Part shown: piece after piece, positions 1-8,849 of the stretch
Layout: each line of letters opens with the position of its first letter
Position numbering within the stretch: the first letter of the stretch is position 1
From: Micavibrio sp. UBA1850
GTDB taxonomy: Bacteria; Pseudomonadota; Alphaproteobacteria; Micavibrionales; Micavibrionaceae
NCBI GenBank assembly: GCA_002338525.1
Contig: DDIM01000001.1
Span: forward strand, 254,501-318,500
Direction: 5' to 3'
DNA: 64,000 nucleotides
Notes under the pieces: generated by a model
Databases searched by the model: none
Seen by the model: only the letters and a program-made list of their open reading frames with translations
Told to the model about the DNA's origin: nothing
Program-made: the position numbers and the translations under genes

Positions 1-238
1 TCACGCCTGGTTTTGCAGGAAGAGGGTAACGCCCCTCTCTAAGGGCATATTTTATGATGGCTTTGTCAATATGATCTAATCTCTCATAAGTAATATCATG
101 ACGATCTTGTTTTTGCTTGATATTATATTGTCGTAAAAAAGGGGTAACGAGTAGTCCAATCACGACCAAAAAAATAGCGACCTCAATAAGAGAGAAACCT
201 TGCTCTTCATGTCTTTTAGGGCCGCTGAAATTGATCAT
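1..238 (-). CDS. Type IV pilin-like / pseudopilin protein, 3' part cut off by window edge
   Basis: The first 79 residues are visible and the gene runs off the left edge. The N-terminus has a short hydrophilic leader ending in Gly14 followed by FSLIEVAIFLVVIGLLV. This is the class III (prepilin) signal: PilD-type cleavage after Gly, methylated Phe at +1 and Glu at +5. A charged helix with Lys, Arg and Asp follows, then the sequence RYPLPAKPG, which is common just after the helix in type II secretion pseudopilins and pilin-like proteins. It is therefore expected to be inserted in the inner membrane and assembled into a pilus or pseudopilus. No clear Shine-Dalgarno sequence precedes the ATG. Which system it serves cannot be told without the left-hand neighbours. 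Confidence 0.8.
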   Translation of the reverse strand, partial: MINFSGPKRHEEQGFSLIEVAIFLVVIGLLVTPFLRQYNIKQKQDRHDITYERLDHIDKAIIKYALREGRYPLPAKPGV

Positions 239-332
239 AATTAAAAAAATCCATAAAAATTTATATACATTCTTTATAAATTTTACCGAGTTAACCTTAA
301 GAAAGGCTTAATCATTTCAGTAAAACCTACGC

Positions 333-2987
333 CTATTGTACATCATTTTCAGATAAATCTGTATCAGGTTTTGCAGCGTCTTCACTTACCACCTGTTCAT
401 TAGCAGTATTTTCCATAGCATCACCCACATCATCCGCATCATCATCGTCTTCTTGAACTAGCCCCGCAACAGACACAACCTTTTCGCCTTTTGCAACTTT
501 AAAGATTGTAACACCTTGCGCAGAACGGCCTGTAAATCGTACATCATGGATCGGTGTTCGGATCATCTTCCCCTGATCAGTCACAAGCATAACCTCATGA
601 TCGTCTGTTACAGGGAATGTCGCAACGACTTCTCCTGTTTTTTCCGTGACAGACATGTTAATTACACCCTGCCCTCCACGGCCGATTGTACGGTATTCAG
701 AGGCATATGTTCGTTTTCCAAAGCCTTTTTCAGAAACACAAAGTATCGCCTGCCCCTTTGCATCCTCTTCCTCGCGGAACAACACAGACATACCAATAAC
801 TTTGTCATCATCGGCAAGCTTAATACCACGCACACCCGTTGAGTTACGCCCAGCAAACACACGTATTGCATCCACTTGGAAACGGATAGCCTTTCCTTTT
901 TGTGTCGCAAGCATAATATCATCATCTTCTTTACAGATCTTAACAGACACCAGGCTTTCACCCTCGCCCAACTTCATAGCAATCAAGCCGTTCGAGCGAA
1001 TGTTTCTAAAGTCTGATAGCTTGTTACGTCGAACAGAGCCATGTGACGTTGCAAACATCAGGTCATGTTCATCCCACACCGTTTCATCTTCTGGCAATCG
1101 CATGTAGACAGACACTGTCTCGTCTTTTTCAAGCGGTAAAAGATTCACAAGAGCCTTACCCCGAGATTGAGGCGTGCCAAGTGGCAACTGATACACCTTT
1201 AAACGATGCGCGATACCACGAGATGTGAAGAAAATAATCGGTGTGTGGGTTGAGGCCACAAATAGATCAGAAACAAAGTCCTCATCTTTCATGTTTAGCC
1301 CCGAGCGCCCCTTACCACCGCGGCGCTGTGCACGATATGTATCCAACGGTGTTCGCTTCACATATCCGTCATTCGTCACGGTCACAACCATGTCTTCACG
1401 TGCGATGAGGTCTTCAATATCTGTTTCGAACTCCGCCTCAACCAAAGCAGTACGACGCGGTGTCGCAAAACGTGTTTTGATATCAACAAATTCGTTACGC
1501 ATGACCTCAAACAGTTTTTCTTTACTTGCAAGAATAGCGAGGAATTCTGATATCTGGTCTGTGATTTCTTTCAGCTCGCCTGCAATTTTATCGCGCTCTA
1601 GCCCTGTTAGCTTATGCAGACGCAAATCAAGAATGGCACGCGCTTGTACCTCTGACATTTGATAAGTACCCGCATCATCCAACTCATGATCAGGATCTGC
1701 GATCAACTCAATTAATGGTGCAACATCGTGAGCAGGCCAGCGTTTTTCCATCAAACCTTCACGTGCAGATTGTGGGTCTGGCGCTTTTCTAATCAGCGCA
1801 ATCACATCATCAATGTTTGCAACAGCAATAGCCAATCCCGCCAATACATGCGCACGGTCTCTGGCTTTGTTAAGTTCAAATACAGTACGACGCGTAATCA
1901 CTTCCTCGCGGAATTTTACAAACAACTTAACGAAGTCTTCCAAGATAAGCATTTGTGGTCGACCGTGATTAAGCGCAACCATATTACACCCAAAGGATGT
2001 CTGTAGAGGTGTGTATTTAAACAGTTGATTAAGAATAACCTCAGGATGTGTGCCACGCTGAAGCTCAACAACCACACGAACACCATCTCGGTCAGATTCG
2101 TCACGAACAGCAGAAATGCCCTCGATAATTTTCTCACGCGCAACCTCGCCTAGACGCTCAAGTAAACGCCCCTTATTAACTTGGTACGGCACTTCATGAA
2201 CTACGATCGCCTCGCGCTTTTCTCTAATTTCTTCAACGGATGTTTTTGCGCGCATCACAACCGAGCCGTTCCCCGTTGTATAAGCAGAATAGATACCACT
2301 TCGCCCTAAAATCTGCCCCCCTGTTGGGAAGTCAGGGCCAGGAATGTACTGCATGATTTCTTCGGTCGTAAGATCAGGATTATCAATCACAGCACAACAA
2401 GCATCCAAAACCTCGCCCAAATTGTGAGGCGGAATATTCGTTGCCATCCCCACAGCAATCCCCCCTGCACCATTGACAAGCAAATTGGGAATACGCGTTG
2501 GTACAACAATAGGCTCATACGTTGATTCGTCATAGTTAGGACGAAAATCAACTGTGTCTTTTTCGATATCCAAAAGCATAGCTTCCGCTGCTTTGTCGAG
2601 ACGAGATTCGGTATAACGCATCGCAGCAGGCGGATCACCATCCATAGAGCCGAAGTTACCCTGTCCATCTACCAAAGGAAGACGAAGGCTGAAATCTTGA
2701 GCCATACGAACCATAGAATCATAAATTGCTTGGTCACCATGTGGGTGATATTTACCCATCACATCCCCGACGATACGCGCAGACTTACGGTAAGGCTTGT
2801 CAGAAGTAAAACCTCCATCACGCATTGCGTATAAAATACGGCGGTGCACAGGCTTCAAACCATCTCTTACATCCGGCAGTGCACGTGATACGATCACGCT
2901 CATGGCATAATCTAGGTATGATTTCTTCATCTCCTCTTCAAGGGAAATGGTAGGCATTACAGGCGTGTTTTCAGCGATATCTGACAT
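333..2987 (-). CDS. gyrA: DNA gyrase subunit A
   Basis: The ATP-dependent type II topoisomerase subunit that cuts and rejoins DNA while introducing negative supercoils; its partner GyrB is not in the window. At 884 residues it is full length. The catalytic tyrosine is Tyr125 in AAMRYTESRL, and the GyrA box QRRGGKG is present in the C-terminal wrapping domain, which separates it from ParC. An acidic tail closes the protein. In the quinolone-determining region the sequence is HPHGDQAIYD, so the position of E. coli Ser83 is Gln86, while the Asp87 equivalent is kept (Asp90). The ATG lies only 22 bases after the T-tract of an intrinsic terminator and has no strong Shine-Dalgarno sequence. The neighbour upstream is the DUF2059 gene on the same strand. 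Confidence 0.98.
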   Translation of the reverse strand: MSDIAENTPVMPTISLEEEMKKSYLDYAMSVIVSRALPDVRDGLKPVHRRILYAMRDGGFTSDKPYRKSARIVGDVMGKYHPHGDQAIYDSMVRMAQDFSLRLPLVDGQGNFGSMDGDPPAAMRYTESRLDKAAEAMLLDIEKDTVDFRPNYDESTYEPIVVPTRIPNLLVNGAGGIAVGMATNIPPHNLGEVLDACCAVIDNPDLTTEEIMQYIPGPDFPTGGQILGRSGIYSAYTTGNGSVVMRAKTSVEEIREKREAIVVHEVPYQVNKGRLLERLGEVAREKIIEGISAVRDESDRDGVRVVVELQRGTHPEVILNQLFKYTPLQTSFGCNMVALNHGRPQMLILEDFVKLFVKFREEVITRRTVFELNKARDRAHVLAGLAIAVANIDDVIALIRKAPDPQSAREGLMEKRWPAHDVAPLIELIADPDHELDDAGTYQMSEVQARAILDLRLHKLTGLERDKIAGELKEITDQISEFLAILASKEKLFEVMRNEFVDIKTRFATPRRTALVEAEFETDIEDLIAREDMVVTVTNDGYVKRTPLDTYRAQRRGGKGRSGLNMKDEDFVSDLFVASTHTPIIFFTSRGIAHRLKVYQLPLGTPQSRGKALVNLLPLEKDETVSVYMRLPEDETVWDEHDLMFATSHGSVRRNKLSDFRNIRSNGLIAMKLGEGESLVSVKICKEDDDIMLATQKGKAIRFQVDAIRVFAGRNSTGVRGIKLADDDKVIGMSVLFREEEDAKGQAILCVSEKGFGKRTYASEYRTIGRGGQGVINMSVTEKTGEVVATFPVTDDHEVMLVTDQGKMIRTPIHDVRFTGRSAQGVTIFKVAKGEKVVSVAGLVQEDDDDADDVGDAMENTANEQVVSEDAAKPDTDLSENDVQ

Positions 2988-3009
2988 TGTATTTTCTGTT
3001 GTATAAATT

Positions 3010-3043
3010 AAAAAAGCTAACCTGAAATTTGTATCAGGTTAGC
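3010..3043 (-). terminator. Intrinsic terminator after the ssb-DUF2059 unit, directly before gyrA
   Basis: On the minus strand a perfect 10-bp stem (GCTAACCTGA / TCAGGTTAGC, 3034-3043 with 3016-3025) and an 8-base loop are followed by six T residues. It lies between the DUF2059 stop and the gyrA ATG, so it either ends the upstream unit or acts as an attenuator in the gyrA leader. Confidence 0.85.
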
Positions 3044-3107
3044 CATAAAACCACAAGCGCTAGACGCTTTATATAAAGGTATGTTTGGGGATATAGTTAC
3101 TGAATAG

Positions 3108-3578
3108 TTACTGAGACTTGTAAGGCTGTGTCATGGCCTTTTTATTCATCTCTTCAACAGCCTTTGCCATACCTGTTTGCATCATAGATTGCACACGAGG
3201 TGTCAGCGCCTCATTATAACGCACCTTCTTCTGCTCAGCAGATTGACCAAGATCAGATGTATAGTAATCAACCATAGCCTCCAACTCAGCCTCTGTGAAT
3301 GTTTCAACGGCAGTATTTACTGAAAGCTCTTGTATAGCGTCATAGTCCATAACCTCATCCATATAGTCCAAAAACTCAGACCTTTTTTCAGCCGGAATTT
3401 TTTCTGCGATGCTATCAACCAAGCCTTTAAGATCATCACGAACACCCCATACAGTATGAAGCTCTTCAGATAACTCCGTCTTGCGTTCAATATTCCCATC
3501 CGCATCTTGCGCCATAACAGCGCCAGAAGACATGACGACAGCAAGACAAGCAGCCATTGTTCCTATTTTTTTAAGCAT
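3108..3578 (-). CDS. DUF2059 domain-containing exported protein
   Basis: A 156-residue protein with a signal peptide: two lysines, a hydrophobic stretch and a VMA-Q cleavage site near residue 23, so the mature protein should be periplasmic. The remainder is helical and charged, with the ALTPRVQSMM and YYTSDLGQS segments typical of DUF2059, a family without an established function. The frame stays open upstream into ssb, but the start at 3578 is preceded by AGGAAAAATT at good spacing and gives the signal peptide. It lies 28 bases after ssb on the same strand and is followed by a strong terminator, so ssb and this gene probably form one transcript. Confidence 0.8.
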   Translation of the reverse strand: MLKKIGTMAACLAVVMSSGAVMAQDADGNIERKTELSEELHTVWGVRDDLKGLVDSIAEKIPAEKRSEFLDYMDEVMDYDAIQELSVNTAVETFTEAELEAMVDYYTSDLGQSAEQKKVRYNEALTPRVQSMMQTGMAKAVEEMNKKAMTQPYKSQ

Positions 3579-3606
3579 AATTTTTCCTTTCGCTTTAAAA
3601 AACGAC

Positions 3607-4092
3607 TTAGAACGGAATTTCATCTTCCAAATCGTTAACTTGTGTTGATCCGCCAGCAGGCTGACCAAAACCGTCATTGCTAGTTTGTGGAGCACCAAAA
3701 CCAGAGTTATCCTGGTTCATTCCACCGCCAGCGCCACCACGGCTATCCAACATTGTTAATTCTCCACGGTAAGGACGAAGAACAACTTCAGTCGAGTATT
3801 TATCTTGACCAGACGCAGGGTCTGACCATTTACGCGTCTGAAGCTCACCTTCAATATAAACTTTAGACCCTTTATCAAGGTAGTTTTCACATACACGAAC
3901 GATACCTGGGTTGAACACAACAACACGGTGCCATTCTGTTTTTTCTTTGCGCTCGCCTGTGGCTTTATCCTTCCATGACTCAGATGTCGCAATTGACAAA
4001 TTGGCGACCTTATCACCAGACTGCATAGAGCGGATTTCAGGCTTGTTTCCTAAATTCCCAACCAAAATAACTTTATTTACTGATCCTGCCAC
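3607..4092 (-). CDS. ssb: Single-stranded DNA-binding protein
   Basis: Binds and protects single-stranded DNA during replication, repair and recombination. At 161 residues it has the OB-fold N-terminus (VNKVILVGNLG, then ESWKDKATGERKEKTEWHRV), a Gly/Gln/Asn-rich linker, and the acidic tip DLEDEIPF that docks partner proteins. The start is GTG, supported by AAGGAG seven bases upstream. In many proteobacteria ssb lies beside uvrA and divergent from it; here two amidotransferase-like genes stand between them. I saw no LexA-type box (GTTC-N7-GTTC) in the 212-base divergent gap to the next gene. Confidence 0.97.
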   Translation of the reverse strand: MAGSVNKVILVGNLGNKPEIRSMQSGDKVANLSIATSESWKDKATGERKEKTEWHRVVVFNPGIVRVCENYLDKGSKVYIEGELQTRKWSDPASGQDKYSTEVVLRPYRGELTMLDSRGGAGGGMNQDNSGFGAPQTSNDGFGQPAGGSTQVNDLEDEIPF

Positions 4093-4304
4093 GTCTGTAC
4101 TCCTTAGTTTTATTCTATATTTCGTTATCTCTGACTCTTACAACGCACACATTTTAATGTCACCTGCTTTCTGGAAGATATTCAGACTTTATCAAATAAT
4201 CTTCACATTACACGCTCATAACGCGCTCTCCTCTTATCGAAACCATCCACCCCATGAAGGCGTGATCTATTGTTTTATCACACAAGCTCTTTTATAACTC
4301 CTGT

Positions 4305-5069
4305 ATGAAACAAATTTTAATCTATCAGGATTACGTTGATCATCACAACAATGCGCACCTTATTGCTGCATTGAAAAACGCGCGCCCGAATGACAACATT
4401 TCTTTTTGCGACGCACACGACATCATTGAAGGGCACTTAACAGACAATGTTGATCTGTTCATCATGCCAGGGGGCGCCGACCTTTATTTTTGTGAAAAAT
4501 TAAACGGCAAAGGCAACAAAAACATCCGCACCTACGTTGAAAATGGTGGCACATATTTAGGAATTTGTGCTGGCGCGTATTATGGCTGCGCTCGACTTGA
4601 GTGGGACATAGGCGGAAAGTTTGAGATTGAAGGCGATAGACAACTCTCATTTTACAGCGGCACAGCAACAGGCCCCATATATGAACTGTTAGAGCAAAAC
4701 TCAGTTGAAAAATCATGGGACAACATTGCTCGTCTATCCCTTGAAAACGACACAACCGCAACAGTCATTTATCGTGCTGGCCCCTATTTCAGTGAACCGA
4801 AAGATAACAATGTTGAGGTTCTCGCGCGCTACAAAAACATCAAAAACACGCCCCCCGCCATTATAAAATGCGCCATAGGTAGCGGCCATGCTGTTTTATG
4901 CGCCCCTCATATAGAGTACACACCGGCGCTTTATAAAAAAATGATTTACAAAAACGCCAACCCTTCATATATATGGCAAACAAATATATTGGAAACATAC
5001 AAAAAAGAGTGGTCTCAAGATCGTGATCCTTTCACGAAAATTCTTGAAACGGTTTTAAAACAATCATGA
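4305..5069 (+). CDS. BPL_N-type class I glutamine amidotransferase-like protein (first of tandem pair)
   Basis: A 254-residue protein that resembles the biotin-protein-ligase N-terminal (BPL_N) domain, a class I glutamine-amidotransferase-like fold. Visible marks are FIMPGGADL (51-59), the nucleophile elbow YLGICAGAYYG with Cys88, the RAGPYF segment typical of BPL_N, and a late PHIEY motif where class I amidotransferases carry His-Glu. No biotin ligase domain is attached, so the reaction and substrate are unknown. It has no signal peptide and no membrane segment. No Shine-Dalgarno sequence is seen before the ATG. Its stop overlaps the start of the next gene by 4 bases (ATGA), so the two are translationally coupled. 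Family assignment is by motif recall. Confidence 0.6.
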   Translation: MKQILIYQDYVDHHNNAHLIAALKNARPNDNISFCDAHDIIEGHLTDNVDLFIMPGGADLYFCEKLNGKGNKNIRTYVENGGTYLGICAGAYYGCARLEWDIGGKFEIEGDRQLSFYSGTATGPIYELLEQNSVEKSWDNIARLSLENDTTATVIYRAGPYFSEPKDNNVEVLARYKNIKNTPPAIIKCAIGSGHAVLCAPHIEYTPALYKKMIYKNANPSYIWQTNILETYKKEWSQDRDPFTKILETVLKQS

Positions 5070-5941
5070 GCAAACAAATCGTAATCCTAAATGATTGGCG
5101 CTACAAAACGGCCGTATCCTACCTTGAGACTAGCCTTCGCACAGTATTTAACACAAACGTTGAAATACGATATGCAAATGCGGATCAATTAAACGATAAA
5201 CAACTATGGCAAGCAGACAAGACATGCCTGTTTATTACCCCTCCTATTACTGGCGAAGATTGCCATTACAATGAAATCTTTACGCCAGACATTTTCAAAA
5301 AGAAAAAAGAATTTATCCATCAGGGCGGTGCGCACATAACATTTTGTGCAGGCAGCTACCATACATTTGAAGACATGGTGTTCAAATCCCCCACAGATGG
5401 AACAATAAAAACACAACGCTCAACGACCCCCCTGTTTAAAGGCACCGCAATGGGGCCTGTGCAGGGGTTAGGCGCACCTGTTTGTCCAAATAACAGATAT
5501 AGTGACTGTATTGTAACAGGCATTACGACAGACCTAGATCAAAAAAGTATGTCCTTAGGCGTATGTTACGGCAATGGCTGCACATTTGACATCAGAGAAC
5601 CTAATGTCAAAATCATTGCCACATACGACCAAGGCGGTCACAAGCTTCCCGCAATGGTTATGAAGCTAGTTGGCCTAGGCCTTTCTATAGCCTCAGGCAT
5701 TGTCCCTCATTATAGATACGAACAAACAACGGTTCCTGCCTTGGCACAACTAAACCAAAACCTTAAACCACATGAAGCTCAGCGCATTCGTTTCATGAAA
5801 GGTGTTTGGGGGATCGCGGCACACAACGCATTGACCAACGGTACGATTGATGCGCAAGATTTATCTATTCCTGTATCAGATATCCCGAAAATTTCGCCCT
5901 TAAACGGTAAAGTCCCCATTATTTCAAACCGCTTAGGGTAA
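5066..5941 (+). CDS. BPL_N-like paralogue of the preceding gene (second of tandem pair)
   Basis: At 291 residues it aligns loosely with its upstream neighbour: GGAHITFCAGSYHTF carries Cys94 in the same elbow position, and GTAMGPVQGLG matches GTATGPIYEL. Two things differ. The glycine-rich oxyanion motif PGGAD is replaced by TPPITGED, and the PHIEY motif becomes VPHYRYE, so the Glu of the His-Glu pair is not in place. A C-terminal extension of about 60 residues (NQNLKPHEAQRIRFM onward) is absent from the first copy. It may be a catalytically altered partner of the first protein. It is translated by 4-base overlap and lies 43 bases before uvrA, so it may share that transcript. Confidence 0.5.
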   Translation: MSKQIVILNDWRYKTAVSYLETSLRTVFNTNVEIRYANADQLNDKQLWQADKTCLFITPPITGEDCHYNEIFTPDIFKKKKEFIHQGGAHITFCAGSYHTFEDMVFKSPTDGTIKTQRSTTPLFKGTAMGPVQGLGAPVCPNNRYSDCIVTGITTDLDQKSMSLGVCYGNGCTFDIREPNVKIIATYDQGGHKLPAMVMKLVGLGLSIASGIVPHYRYEQTTVPALAQLNQNLKPHEAQRIRFMKGVWGIAAHNALTNGTIDAQDLSIPVSDIPKISPLNGKVPIISNRLG

Positions 5942-5984
5942 TATCACTCTTGATTTATGAATCCAAAGCAACATATATAAGGGC

Positions 5985-8849
5985 ATGCTTACAGAAATTT
6001 CGATACGCGGTGCCCGCGAACACAATTTAAAAGACGTCAACGTTGATATCCCACGTGACACGCTCACCGTCATTACAGGGCTTTCAGGGTCTGGAAAATC
6101 ATCTCTGGCCTTCGACACAATTTATGCAGAAGGCCAGCGCCGCTATGTCGAAAGTCTCTCCGCTTATGCACGTCAGTTCCTAGAGATGATGCAAAAGCCT
6201 GACGTAGACTCTATTGAAGGGCTTTCACCAGCTATTTCAATTGAACAAAAAACAACATCGAAAAACCCAAGATCAACTGTTGGAACGGTCACAGAAATAT
6301 ATGACTATATGCGTCTATTATGGGCTCGCGTCGGCATCCCCTACTCTCCTGCAACCGGAGAACCCATTACCAGCCAAACCGTCTCCGAGATGGTCGATCG
6401 CATCCTTGAAATGGGCGAAGGTACACGATTATACATCATGGCGCCCATCGTGCGTGGCCGCAAAGGGGAATATAGAAAAGAGTTTGCAGATTTAAAAGCA
6501 AAAGGATTTCAACGTGCAAAAGTCGACGGCACACTTTATGAAATCGACGAAATACCTGCATTAGATAAAAAACTAAAGCACGACATCGATATAGTTATCG
6601 ACCGCTTAGTTATTCGCGATGATATCGCAACACGCCTTGCCGATTCTGTAGAAACCGCACTCAATATCGCCGATGGGCTTTTGACCGTAGAAAACGCTGA
6701 TAATGGCGAGCAAACAGTTATGTCAGAAAAGTTTGCCTGCCCTGTGTCAGGCTTTACGATCGCCGAGATTGAACCGCGCATCTTTTCGTTTAACAACCCG
6801 CATGGTGCGTGCCCTTCGTGCGATGGACTGGGCAAGAAAATGATTATCGATCCCGAGCTCGTCGTGCCAGATCCAACAAAATCCATTGAAGACGGCGCCG
6901 TTGTGCCATGGTCTACCAGTTTTGCGCCGTTTTACATGCAGGCGATGCGCGCGGTCGCTGATTATTATAAATTCAGTACAAAAACCAAATGGAAAGATTT
7001 AGACAAAAAACATCAGGACGTTATTTTATATGGCTCTGGCAACACGATCATCAAAACAACATACAAAAGCAAAACCGACAGCACGTGGAACAGCAACAAG
7101 CCGTTTGAAGGCGTAATCCCAAATCTTGAACGCCGCCTTATTGAAACTGAAAGCAATTCGGCGCGTGAAACCTTGGCTAAATACCAAACCAGCATGCCAT
7201 GCGAGGCCTGCCACGGTAAACGCTTGAAACCTGAATCATTGGCCGTAAAAATTGACGGTGAAACTATTTCAGACGTTTCAACCTACAGCATCGGACAAGC
7301 CTTAAACTGGTTTTCAAATGTTGAAAAAAGCCTCAACACGCAACACAAAGAAATCGCCCATCGCATCCTCAAAGAAATCAATGAACGGCTTGAGTTTCTA
7401 ATGAATGTGGGATTGGATTATTTAAACCTTTCCCGTTCATCAGGAACATTATCTGGAGGTGAAAGCCAGCGTATTCGCCTTGCTTCTCAAATTGGTTCTG
7501 GGTTGACAGGTGTTTTATATGTATTGGACGAACCCTCAATAGGATTACATCAACGCGACAATAACCGCCTACTAGAAACGCTCAAGCGCCTGCGTGATTT
7601 GGGCAACACGGTCATTGTTGTCGAACATGATGAGGACGCCATTCGTTTGGCTGATTATCTGATTGATATGGGCCCCCGCGCCGGCGTATTAGGCGGAACC
7701 GTTGTTGCTAGTGGAACACCACAAGATGTCATGAATTGCGAGGACAGTATCACGGGCCAGTATCTTACAGGCAAAGCTGAAATTCCCGTGCCTAGCGAGC
7801 GCCGTAAAGGGCATAAAAAACAATTCATTGAGGTGAAAGGCGCACGCGGTAACAATCTCAAAAATGTTGATGCGAAAATCCCCCTTGGCACATTCACATG
7901 TATTACAGGGGTCTCAGGGTCAGGAAAATCAACACTCACCCTCGACACACTCTACAAAGGCGCCAGCCGTGCAGTGATGCGCACAAAACAAACACCCCTT
8001 GAACATGACGAGATAAAAGGTCTTGATTTTATTGATAAAATTATTGATATCGACCAAAGCCCGATCGGCAGAACACCACGCTCAAACCCTGCCACATATA
8101 CAGGCGCCTTCGGGCCAATGCGCGAATGGTTTGCAGGACTTCCTGAATCAAAAGCACGAGGATACAAGGCCGGACGTTTTTCATTTAACGTCAAGGGAGG
8201 CCGATGCGAGGCATGCCAAGGCGACGGCATGATCAAGATCGAAATGCATTTCTTACCCGATGTTTATGTGGAGTGCGAAACCTGTAAGGGAAAACGATAT
8301 AACCGCGAAACGCTAGATGTGAAATTTAAAGGCAAATCAATTGCTGATGTTCTTGCCATGAGCATTGATGAAGGTGCAGAATTTTTCAAAGCCGTACCCT
8401 CAATACGTGACAAACTGGTTACTTTGCAAAATGTCGGGTTGGGCTATATCAAAGTCGGCCAGCAAGCCACCACATTGTCCGGCGGCGAAGCCCAGCGCGT
8501 AAAACTTGCCAAAGAATTAAGCAAGCGCTCGACAGGGAAAACATTATATATTCTGGATGAGCCAACAACAGGACTTCATTTTGATGATGTGAAAAAACTG
8601 ATGGAGGTTTTGCAAAGCTTGGTTGATAAAGGTAACTCAATTATCGTAATCGAACACAATCTTGATGTCATCAAGACGGCCGATTGGGTCATTGATATTG
8701 GCCCAGAAGGCGGTGATAAGGGCGGAATGATTGTTGCCGAAGGCACGCCTGAGGCAATTTGTGATGTCGAAAAGAGTTACACAGGTCAGTTTTTAAGACC
8801 TATTCTTGAAAACAGCGCAAAGACAAAGCTTAAGAAAAAGTCTGCGTAA
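5985..8849 (+). CDS. uvrA: Excinuclease ABC subunit A
   Basis: The damage-recognition ATPase of nucleotide excision repair, acting as a dimer that loads UvrB. At 954 residues it is full length. Two ABC modules are visible: Walker A GLSGSGKSS at 32-40 with signature LSGGESQRIRLAS, and a second Walker A GVSGSGKST with LSGGEAQRVKLA. Zinc-finger cysteines appear as CPSC, CEAC and the CEAC...CETCKGKRYN module. The last 20 bases overlap the tail of the convergent membrane-protein gene. No obvious LexA operator is present in the short upstream gap; transcription may come from the upstream pair. Confidence 0.98.
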   Translation: MLTEISIRGAREHNLKDVNVDIPRDTLTVITGLSGSGKSSLAFDTIYAEGQRRYVESLSAYARQFLEMMQKPDVDSIEGLSPAISIEQKTTSKNPRSTVGTVTEIYDYMRLLWARVGIPYSPATGEPITSQTVSEMVDRILEMGEGTRLYIMAPIVRGRKGEYRKEFADLKAKGFQRAKVDGTLYEIDEIPALDKKLKHDIDIVIDRLVIRDDIATRLADSVETALNIADGLLTVENADNGEQTVMSEKFACPVSGFTIAEIEPRIFSFNNPHGACPSCDGLGKKMIIDPELVVPDPTKSIEDGAVVPWSTSFAPFYMQAMRAVADYYKFSTKTKWKDLDKKHQDVILYGSGNTIIKTTYKSKTDSTWNSNKPFEGVIPNLERRLIETESNSARETLAKYQTSMPCEACHGKRLKPESLAVKIDGETISDVSTYSIGQALNWFSNVEKSLNTQHKEIAHRILKEINERLEFLMNVGLDYLNLSRSSGTLSGGESQRIRLASQIGSGLTGVLYVLDEPSIGLHQRDNNRLLETLKRLRDLGNTVIVVEHDEDAIRLADYLIDMGPRAGVLGGTVVASGTPQDVMNCEDSITGQYLTGKAEIPVPSERRKGHKKQFIEVKGARGNNLKNVDAKIPLGTFTCITGVSGSGKSTLTLDTLYKGASRAVMRTKQTPLEHDEIKGLDFIDKIIDIDQSPIGRTPRSNPATYTGAFGPMREWFAGLPESKARGYKAGRFSFNVKGGRCEACQGDGMIKIEMHFLPDVYVECETCKGKRYNRETLDVKFKGKSIADVLAMSIDEGAEFFKAVPSIRDKLVTLQNVGLGYIKVGQQATTLSGGEAQRVKLAKELSKRSTGKTLYILDEPTTGLHFDDVKKLMEVLQSLVDKGNSIIVIEHNLDVIKTADWVIDIGPEGGDKGGMIVAEGTPEAICDVEKSYTGQFLRPILENSAKTKLKKKSA

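Noticed and set aside
646..1662. Two long plus-strand frames (153 and 145 residues) opposite gyrA
   Set aside because: They overlap a gyrA gene with all its motifs and show no domain features; they are antisense shadows.
3108..3578. Lipoprotein signal (AAC near residue 11) in the DUF2059 protein
   Set aside because: The cysteine comes too early for a lipobox and the sequence continues as an ordinary signal peptide to VMA-Q.
3579..3698. Longer frame for the DUF2059 gene reaching into ssb
   Set aside because: The added 40 residues overlap the ssb coding end and lack family character; the ATG at 3578 has a Shine-Dalgarno sequence and starts a signal peptide.
4093..4304. Possible SOS (LexA) operator between ssb and the rightward genes leading to uvrA
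   Set aside because: No GTTC-N7-GTTC or related box was found by eye on either strand.
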